Assembly (NCBI GenBank): GCA_021786265.1
Contig: JAJYNP010000135.1
Location: 1 to 18,430, forward strand
Reading direction: 5' to 3'
DNA from: Chloroflexota bacterium
Lineage (GTDB): Bacteria > Chloroflexota > Limnocylindria > Limnocylindrales > CSP1-4
DNA: 18,430 nt
Shown here piece by piece: positions 12,960 through 18,430 of the stretch. A program made the translations under genes and the position numbers. The notes under the pieces were generated by a model. That model was given only the letters and a program-made list of their open reading frames with translations, was not told the origin of the DNA and did not search any database. The first letter of the stretch is position 1; every line of letters starts with the position of its first letter.

Positions 12960-13982
12960 ATGCCGTACGGCGGACCCCACGACCCGGGTGCCCCCGGCGC
13001 CGCCGGGCGCGCGGCCCCGATCGAGGACGCCGCGTCCCAGCCGATCGAGGCGCCGTCCGGCGGCTGGATCCGGGTGGACACCGCCTCCTGGACCGACCCG
13101 ACCATGACCGCCCCCGGCGTCTTCTACCCGCCCGGCGCGAGCACCGCCGAGGAGCGCCTGACCTACTACGCGGCCCAGTTCCCACTCGTCGAGGTAGACG
13201 CGACCTACTACGCGCTGCCGTCTCCTGCGACGTCCGAGCTGTGGGTGCGCCGGACGCCCCCCGACTTCACCTTCGACGTGAAGGCGCACGCGCTGATGAC
13301 CGGCCAGCCGACCGAGACCCGCCGGCTCCCGAAGGCGATCCGCGACGCGCTCCCTCCGGAGCTGGTGGCGAAGCCTCGCCTGTACGGAAAGGATCTCCCT
13401 CCCGAGCTCCTCGACGAGGCATGGCGGCTGTTCATGGGGGGTGTCGAGCCGCTGCGCGCGTCTGGCCAGCTCGGCTCGGTGCTGCTGCAGTACCCGCGCT
13501 GGGTGTTTCCCTCGTCGGAGGCGCGCGACGCGATCCTCGAGGCGAGGGAGCGGCTCGGCGGCCTCCTCTGCGCCGTCGAGTTCCGCAGCGCCTCCTGGCT
13601 CAACGAGAAGAACGCCGAGCGGACGATCCGCTTCCTGGCCGACCACGCGATCCCGTGCGTGATGGTGGATGGACCGCAGGGGCTGCCCAGCAGCATGCCC
13701 CCCGTCGTCGCGACAACCTCGCCGCACCTCGCGATCGTCCGGTTCCACGGGCGCCGAGCCGACACGTGGGAGGCGCAGGGGATCCCGACCGTGGAGCGCT
13801 TCCGCTACCTGTACGGCCGCGAGGAGCTCGCCGAGTGGGTACCGCGCATCCGCGAGGCCGCCACCGCGGCGCGCGAGACGCACGTGCTGCTGAACAACTG
13901 CTTCGCCAACTACGGCACGACCAACGCGCGGGAACTCGCCGCGCTGCTGCGGGACATCCGCCTGGACGCCGCGGAGGCGTGA
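12960..13982 (+). CDS. DUF72 family protein (TIM-barrel fold, YecE-like)
   Basis: From ATG 12960 the protein has 340 residues. Family motifs appear in order: WIRVDTASWTDPTM, FYPPGASTAEERLTYYAAQF, VEVDATYYALPS, FTFDVKAHALM, LLQYPRWV, CAVEFRSASWL, AIVRFHGRR, and LLNNCFANYGTTNARELAALL. These match DUF72 (PF01904), a TIM-barrel family of unknown biochemical role. The first about 35 residues are Pro/Ala/Gly-rich and outside the domain, so the true start could be later, or further upstream at GTG 12885. AGGAGGAG at 12932-12939 is too far from the ATG to decide. The gene stands alone and converges on the PhoR-like gene; the gap 13983-14100 holds GC-rich palindromes but no clear terminator. Confidence 0.85.
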   Translation: MPYGGPHDPGAPGAAGRAAPIEDAASQPIEAPSGGWIRVDTASWTDPTMTAPGVFYPPGASTAEERLTYYAAQFPLVEVDATYYALPSPATSELWVRRTPPDFTFDVKAHALMTGQPTETRRLPKAIRDALPPELVAKPRLYGKDLPPELLDEAWRLFMGGVEPLRASGQLGSVLLQYPRWVFPSSEARDAILEARERLGGLLCAVEFRSASWLNEKNAERTIRFLADHAIPCVMVDGPQGLPSSMPPVVATTSPHLAIVRFHGRRADTWEAQGIPTVERFRYLYGREELAEWVPRIREAATAARETHVLLNNCFANYGTTNARELAALLRDIRLDAAEA

Positions 13983-14100
13983 TGCGCGCGTCCCCCGGGC
14001 GCGCCCCGGACATCCGGTCGGCCGAGCGCACCGTGGACGCCACTCGCCCGAGCAGGGTCGCGGGCGCCATTGGGCCCGAGCGGGCGCGACACCTGGCCCT

Positions 14101-15408
14101 TCAGCCCGGCTGGCGCAACCCGCCAGACGGGACCGGCGGCGCGGCCGGCAGTGTCACGCGAAACGTCGAACCCACGCCCTCGACGCTCTCCACCGAGACG
14201 CCGCCCCCGTGGTCCTCCGCGATGTGCCGCACGATCGCCAGCCCCAGGCCCGTGCCACCGCCACCCCGCACGCGCGCCTTGTCGACCTTGTAGAAGCGCT
14301 CGAAGACCCGCGGCACGTCCTCGGCCGGGATCCCGACGCCGTGGTCCTCAACCTCGAGCACGACGGAGCCCGGGGTGCCGGCCGCGGGCTCCGGGCGGGC
14401 GCGCACGACCACGTCGCCGCCGGACGGCGAGAACTTGATCGCGTTGTGCAGCAGGTTGATCAGCAGCTGCCCGAGGCGCTCGGCGTCCCCCAGCACGGGC
14501 GGCACGGCGGGGTCGACCTCGGCGCGGAGGCGCACGCCCTGCCGCTCGGCGAAGAGCCCGAGCCGCTCGATCGCGCTGGTCACGATCGACGCCACGTCCA
14601 CGTCGTCGATGTAGAGCTGCGGCCCGGCCCCCTGCTCGATCTTCGCGAGGTCGAGCAGCTCGGTCGCCATCTGGACCAGGTGCCCGGTTTCCACGTCGAT
14701 CTTCTCCACCACGTCGATGACCCGGGCCGGCACGTCGACCTCCTCGAGGTCGCGCGCGAGGGTCTCGGTCAGCAGGCGCACGGTGGTGAGCGGCGTGCGG
14801 AGCTCGTGCGACAGGTTGTCGATGAACTCGGTCCGGATCCGCTGCAGCCGGCGGAGCTCCGACAGGTCCTCGAGCACGATCCAGATCCCCTCACTGGGCG
14901 ATCGTCGGGCGCGGATCGCGAGCATCCGCCCCTCGGCGCCATCCACGGGTATCTCGTCCGTGGCGGCGCCGTTGCGCCACGCCGTCCGGGCCACCGCGTC
15001 CAGCCGCACGTCCCCGAGCCCGATCGCGACGTCCTGCATCGCGTCGTCACGGTGCACGCCGGGCCGGTCCGGCACCCGCCGTCCGATCAGCCCTCCGGCC
15101 GGCACGTCGAGGTAGACGTGGGCGGCACGATTCGCCGCCGTCACCACCAGGTCGTCATCCAGCCGGACGATCCCGCTCCCGACGAGCCCGGTCAGGTAGG
15201 CGAGGTCCTCGGCCTGGAGCCTCGCACGCTGGTCGGCCTGGGCGTGCCGGTCGATCAGGTCGCGCACCTTCGCCTCGAGCGGCTCGTCTCGGGACGCGCC
15301 CACGATCTCGCGGATCCGGTCCAGCGTGACCTCCCGGCTGATCGCGAGCCCCACGGCGATCCCGAGCAGGACGCCCGCGACTCCGATCGCGATCAGCTCC
15401 GGGTTCAT
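14101..15408 (-). CDS. phoR: PhoR-like sensor histidine kinase
   Basis: From ATG at 15408 the protein has 435 residues. A single N-terminal membrane helix (about 4-24) precedes a PAS-type region (about 65-180), HisKA with the canonical SHELRTPLTTV (H201), and HATPase_c. ATPase boxes are LLINLLHNAIKFSPSG (N322), EDHGVGIP (D355), FERFYKVDKARV and GTGLGLAIVRHIAEDHGG (385-402). One membrane anchor plus PAS plus HisKA is the usual PhoR plan. Its gene follows the PhoB-like gene by 52 bases on the same strand, next to ppx and the divergent pstS, so phosphate sensing is the likely role. The frame is open upstream into phoB, but 15408 is the first start that gives a sensible membrane helix. No strong ribosome-binding site is seen. 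Confidence 0.88.
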   Translation of the reverse strand: MNPELIAIGVAGVLLGIAVGLAISREVTLDRIREIVGASRDEPLEAKVRDLIDRHAQADQRARLQAEDLAYLTGLVGSGIVRLDDDLVVTAANRAAHVYLDVPAGGLIGRRVPDRPGVHRDDAMQDVAIGLGDVRLDAVARTAWRNGAATDEIPVDGAEGRMLAIRARRSPSEGIWIVLEDLSELRRLQRIRTEFIDNLSHELRTPLTTVRLLTETLARDLEEVDVPARVIDVVEKIDVETGHLVQMATELLDLAKIEQGAGPQLYIDDVDVASIVTSAIERLGLFAERQGVRLRAEVDPAVPPVLGDAERLGQLLINLLHNAIKFSPSGGDVVVRARPEPAAGTPGSVVLEVEDHGVGIPAEDVPRVFERFYKVDKARVRGGGGTGLGLAIVRHIAEDHGGGVSVESVEGVGSTFRVTLPAAPPVPSGGLRQPG

Positions 15409-15460
15409 GGCGATCGCGTGGGCGCGGACGGCAGCGGATCGGTCGCCGGATGCGCGTGGT

Positions 15461-16324
15461 TCACGGGCTCGGCCGCCGGAACACGTATCCCACGCCACGG
15501 ACGGTGTGCAGGAACCGCGGCTCCGCCGAGTCCTCCTCGATCAGGCTCCGCAGCTGGTGCACGTGCACGTCGACGGTCCGAGTCTCACCCGCGTACTCGT
15601 AGCCCCAGACGCGATCCAGGAGCTGCTCGCGGGTGAACACCTGTCCCGGGTGACGCATCAGGAACGCGAGCAGGTCGAACGCCTTGGCCGTGACGGGCAG
15701 CTCGTCGCCGTCGCGCAGCAGCCGGTGCCCTGCGAGGTCGACCACCACGCGGTCGAGTTGCTCCTCGACCAGGGCGGGTGCCGGGGTTCCCGCGGCGGGC
15801 TCCACCGGCCCGGCACGCGTCGACCCGGACTGGGCGGGCTGCGGCGGCACTGCCTGGGGGAACCCGGGTCGCGCCGGCTGCCGCCGGCTCGAGGTCACGC
15901 CACCGGCGGCGGCCGGGGTCCCGGGCTGGGCCGCGGATGCCCCCTCGGCCATCGGTCGCGCGTCGGTGCGCCGAAGCAGCGCGCGGATGCGTGCCTGGAG
16001 CTCGCGCAGGCTGAACGGCTTGGTGAGGTAGTCGTCCGCGCCCAGCTCCAGGCCGACCACCTTGTCGATCTCGGAATCCTTCGCGGTCAGCATCAGGATC
16101 GGCACGTCCGACTCGCGGCGAATGGCGCTGCACACGTCGAGCCCGGACAGCTCGGGCAGCATGACGTCGAGCACGACCAGGTCGGGCTGCTCCTCCGCGA
16201 AGCGGGCGAGCGCCTCGCGGCCGTCGGCGGCGGTCACCACGCGGTACCCGTCGCGGACCAGGTTGTACTCGAGGGTCTCGCGGAGGATCGCCTCATCGTC
16301 GACCACGAGCAGGGTGCGGACCAT
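15461..16324 (-). CDS. phoB: PhoB-like response regulator with an unusually long interdomain linker
   Basis: From ATG at 16324 the protein has 287 residues, compared with about 230 for typical PhoB. The receiver (about 3-118) has D9/D10, phospho-acceptor D53 in LVVLDVMLPELSG, T80 and K102 in GADDYLTKPF. The winged-helix domain (about 188-284) includes RTVDVHVHQLRSLIE and HTVRGVGYVFR. Between them is a roughly 65-residue Pro/Ala/Gly/Gln-rich, probably disordered linker. The frame stays open far upstream through the ppx region, but that extension is antisense-type shadow coding and lacks domain support. The gene lies between ppx and phoR in one minus-strand group and is the likely regulator of the divergent pstS. 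Confidence 0.9.
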   Translation of the reverse strand: MVRTLLVVDDEAILRETLEYNLVRDGYRVVTAADGREALARFAEEQPDLVVLDVMLPELSGLDVCSAIRRESDVPILMLTAKDSEIDKVVGLELGADDYLTKPFSLRELQARIRALLRRTDARPMAEGASAAQPGTPAAAGGVTSSRRQPARPGFPQAVPPQPAQSGSTRAGPVEPAAGTPAPALVEEQLDRVVVDLAGHRLLRDGDELPVTAKAFDLLAFLMRHPGQVFTREQLLDRVWGYEYAGETRTVDVHVHQLRSLIEEDSAEPRFLHTVRGVGYVFRRPSP

Positions 16325-16392
16325 GGCTCGATGGTAGCGCGACGTGCCCCTCGGGCGTTCCGCGGCCGCGATCGGCCCGGCGGCCATTGCCG

Positions 16393-17337
16393 TCACCCGC
16401 CCGCGACGAGCCCCGGGAGCCGCTCCCGCCACGCGTCCCCGGCGCGCGCGACCGCAAGGATGGTGCCCTCGCGGATGCCGGTCCTCGAGACCGCGGCCGT
16501 CCCCAGCCCGTACCGATCGAGGAACGCCTCGACCAGGGCCGCGCCACCCGGCAGGATCCGAGCTCGCTGCGGACGGATGACGCATCGCCCGGCGAGCGCG
16601 TCGGCCGGCTCCCGTTCCAGCGTCTCGACGGCGAGCGCGAGGCGGCGCCGGTCGATGGAGCGCAGGGCCCGGTCCTGCGCGACCAGGCGGAGCAGGTTCT
16701 CGGCCGTGCCGCCGACCAGGATCGCCCGGGCAGGCGCCAGGTCCACGGCTCCGCCGACCCTCCGTCTCGCCTCGGCCCGCAGCCCCGCGATCTCCGCGGC
16801 CGTGGGTGGGTCGTGGCGGACGAAGGCCTCCGTCAGTCGTGCCGCGCCGATCCGCAGGGCATGGGCAAGAGGCGGGCCGTTCGGGCGCGCCAGCACGTAC
16901 TCGGAGGATCCGCCGCCGATGTCGACGACGAGCGTGTCGGCGGCCGGGGCATGCCCCCGCAGCACGCCATAGAGCGAGAGCAGCGCCTCCTCCTCGTGCG
17001 ACAGCAGGTGCAGCGGCCGGGACGTGGCCGCATGGACGGCGGCGGCGACCGAGCGGCCGTTCGCGGCCCGACGGAGTGGCTCGGTGCCGATGAACGTCAC
17101 GTCGCGCACGCCCAGCGCGGCGGCGGACGCCGCGAACCCCCGGAGGGTCGCGATCAGCTCGGCGAGCCGGTCCTCGGGAATGTGCCCGTGGGCGTCCACC
17201 GCCGAGCCCAGCTCCAGCAGGACGCTCCCGTCGGCAAGGAGCCGGAGGCCGCCCGCCGAGACCACGGCGGCCGTGAAGTGCACGCTGGTGCTGCCCACCG
17301 CGACCGCCGCGCCCCGCCACCCCCGGATCCCTGCCAT
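16393..17337 (-). CDS. Ppx/GppA-family phosphatase-like protein
   Basis: From ATG at 17337, behind the strong ribosome-binding site GGAGGAG, the protein has 314 residues. Family motifs are FIGTEPLRRAANG, LSHEEEALLSLYGV, VDIGGGSSEYVLA (the second phosphate-binding loop), ILPGGAALVEAFLDRYG and GIREGTI. This places it in the actin/Hsp70-like Ppx/GppA family of exopolyphosphatases and (p)ppGpp phosphohydrolases. The length fits the short, two-domain bacterial Ppx form. In the first motif, where DxGSNS is usual, the sequence reads AVAVGSTSVHFTA, so the expected Asp is Ala and activity may be altered. It is the first gene of the minus-strand group ppx-phoB-phoR, with a 68-base gap to phoB. Placement beside PhoB and PstS supports a role in phosphate or polyphosphate metabolism. 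Confidence 0.87.
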   Translation of the reverse strand: MAGIRGWRGAAVAVGSTSVHFTAAVVSAGGLRLLADGSVLLELGSAVDAHGHIPEDRLAELIATLRGFAASAAALGVRDVTFIGTEPLRRAANGRSVAAAVHAATSRPLHLLSHEEEALLSLYGVLRGHAPAADTLVVDIGGGSSEYVLARPNGPPLAHALRIGAARLTEAFVRHDPPTAAEIAGLRAEARRRVGGAVDLAPARAILVGGTAENLLRLVAQDRALRSIDRRRLALAVETLEREPADALAGRCVIRPQRARILPGGAALVEAFLDRYGLGTAAVSRTGIREGTILAVARAGDAWRERLPGLVAGG

Positions 17338-17390
17338 CGCGCCTCCTCCGCGCACATCGTCCCAGATCGGTCGGCCGCATGGGCGGCGAA

Positions 17391-17429
17391 TTAACCGTCG
17401 CCTTACGTGGCTCACACGGTCGATTGACC
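17391..17429. promoter_or_regulatory. 11-bp-periodic Pho-box-like array between ppx and pstS
   Basis: Four hexamers, TTAACC (17391), CTTACG (17402), CACACG (17413) and TTGACC (17424), start exactly 11 bp apart. All have AC at positions four and five. PhoB and PhoP sites in other bacteria are direct repeats with 11-bp periodicity, so this is a candidate PhoB-binding region serving the divergent ppx and pstS. TTGACC could also serve as a -35 element for pstS; no clear -10 follows. Confidence 0.5.
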
Positions 17430-17553
17430 TGCGGGCGTCACAGTCGCCGCGTACCGAACAGGACTGCCGCCGGACGATGTCCCGGGATCAGCAGGCGCGG
17501 GCTCTCCCGGGCCGCGGATGCCACCCGACCGTCCGGCCTCGAGGAGGGAACAC

Positions 17554-18430
17554 GTGACCATCCACAACCGCGCCCGCTGGGGCGCACTCGCGCTCGTGGC
17601 GGCGCTGGGTTTCGGAGCGTGCTCAGCGGCCGCGACCCAGGCACCGGCCGGAGGCGCGACAGGCGCCGCAGCTGGTGCCGCCGGCGCCCAGCCCAGCGCG
17701 GCCGCCGTCGACTACAGCAGCGTCACGCCATCGACGACGATCGGCAAGAACGACAAGGCCGAGGTCACCGGAGCCGGGTCGACCGCCATCTACCCGTGGT
17801 TGAGCGCGGTCGCCCAGATCTACCAGCAGCAGGTGGCGCCGGGCGTCTCGGTGAACTACCAGGCGATCGGCTCGGGCGGCGGCATCGCCCAGTTCACCGC
17901 CAAGACGGTGGACTTCGGCGCCTCGGACATCTACCTCAGCGACGCGCAGGAGCAGCAGATCGGCGTCCCGGTGCTCAACGTCCCGATGATCCACTGGGCG
18001 GCCGCGATGACGTACAACCTGCCCGGCTTCACGGGTGAGGTGCGCTTCAGCCCGGACACCATCGCGGGCATCTACATGGGCAAGATCACCAACTGGAACG
18101 ACCCGGCCCTTGCGGCGGACAACCCCGGGGTGACGCTCCCCAACCTGGGGATCACCGTGGCGCACCGCAGCGACGGGTCCGGCACCACGATGAACTTCAC
18201 CAGCTTCCTGAGCGACACGAGCCCGGCCTGGAAGAGCGCCGTTGGCGCGGGTCTCTCGGTGAACTGGCCGGTCGGCGCAGGCGGCAAGGGAAGCGCGGGC
18301 GTCACGGCGCTCGTGAAGCAGACGCCCGGCGCGATCGGCTACGTCGAGCTCTCGTACGCGCTGCAGAACAACCTGCCCGTCGGGCTCGTCAAGAACGCCG
18401 CCGGCAACTTCATCAAGCCCACCCTCGCCT
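17554..18430 (+). CDS. pstS: PstS: periplasmic phosphate-binding lipoprotein of the Pst ABC transporter (3' end outside window)
   Basis: GTG 17554, behind GGAGGG with a five-base gap, opens a frame that runs to the window edge without a stop (292 complete codons). The N-terminus is a lipoprotein signal peptide: a basic start, the hydrophobic run WGALALVAALGFGAC, and lipobox Cys C23. An Ala/Gly-rich spacer follows. The mature part has the PstS hallmarks: GAGSTAIYPWLS, IGSGGGIAQF, DFGASDIYLS, KITNWNDPAL, RSDGSGTTMNFTSFL (the phosphate-contacting SGTT loop) and GAIGYVELSYAL. PstS captures phosphate outside the membrane and hands it to PstCA. The genes pstC, pstA and pstB are expected just beyond the window. 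The Pho-box-like array 125 bases upstream suggests induction by PhoB under phosphate limitation. Confidence 0.93.
   Translation, partial: MTIHNRARWGALALVAALGFGACSAAATQAPAGGATGAAAGAAGAQPSAAAVDYSSVTPSTTIGKNDKAEVTGAGSTAIYPWLSAVAQIYQQQVAPGVSVNYQAIGSGGGIAQFTAKTVDFGASDIYLSDAQEQQIGVPVLNVPMIHWAAAMTYNLPGFTGEVRFSPDTIAGIYMGKITNWNDPALAADNPGVTLPNLGITVAHRSDGSGTTMNFTSFLSDTSPAWKSAVGAGLSVNWPVGAGGKGSAGVTALVKQTPGAIGYVELSYALQNNLPVGLVKNAAGNFIKPTLA

Noticed and set aside
13983..14100. GC-rich palindromes between the DUF72 and phoR genes as a bidirectional terminator
   Set aside because: Several short inverted repeats (for example CCGGA-CA-TCCGG) exist, but none has a usable loop plus T-run on either strand. This is at the level expected by chance in such GC-rich DNA.
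16325..17380. Upstream extension of the PhoB-like frame to a 639-codon protein
   Set aside because: The extension lies out of frame over the ppx gene, shows no domain and is low complexity. The receiver domain starts right at the ATG at 16324.
1..18430. tRNA, rRNA, integrase, transposase, phage or plasmid-origin genes
   Set aside because: None was recognised by eye on either strand. Only the short-repeat array near 3161-3235 hints at mobile DNA.

Overview
The window is a GC-rich (roughly 70%), gene-dense bacterial chromosome segment. Codons end almost always in G or C, and several genes are joined by ATGA overlaps. The gene content (many TadE/TadG-like pilus-associated proteins, duplicated OmpR-type response regulators with multidomain kinases, a DUF72 protein, and a PhoR/PhoB/Ppx/PstS group) suits a Chloroflexota-type soil or freshwater lineage. 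An actinobacterial host cannot be excluded because no rRNA or tRNA is present. The lineage is inference from style and content only. || Layout. 2-271: C-terminal end of an unknown protein with three perfect 14-residue repeats. 279-3117: two-component operon RR1-HK1. 3118-3308: array of short GGATCCTGCCGGC-like repeats that resembles an insertion-sequence end, running into a recognisable promoter and a palindrome. 3309-4793: ATPase_2/DUF234 protein with a PD-(D/E)xK-like C-terminus. 4907-5650: orphan response regulator RR2, a paralogue of RR1. 5848-8117 and 8411-10658: two tandem three-gene modules, each TadE-TadE-TadG, separated by a terminator-like hairpin and a structured leader. 10780-12525: orphan kinase HK2, a paralogue of HK1. 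12491-12757 (minus): small GlsB/YeaQ-type membrane protein whose 3' end overlaps that of HK2. 12960-13982: DUF72 protein. 14101-17337 (minus): PhoR-like kinase, PhoB-like regulator and Ppx/GppA-like protein. 17554 to the end: PstS phosphate-binding lipoprotein, cut by the window edge. || How the genes may work together. The right part is a phosphate-starvation locus. PstS binds phosphate, PhoR/PhoB control the regulon, Ppx/GppA handles polyphosphate or (p)ppGpp, and an 11-bp-periodic Pho-box-like array lies between the divergent ppx and pstS. The left and central part is more unusual. RR2 and HK2 look like cognate partners but lie on either side of the two Tad modules. Both appear to start from the same kind of extended -10 promoter (TGnTATGCT) placed exactly six bases before an ATG, which predicts leaderless transcripts. 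A perfect 14-bp palindrome containing GTTCCG sits before HK2, and GTTCCG half-sites are repeated before RR2. The simplest reading is a surface-protein locus enclosed by its own split two-component system. No Tad secretion ATPase, platform protein, secretin, prepilin peptidase or Flp pilin is encoded in the window.
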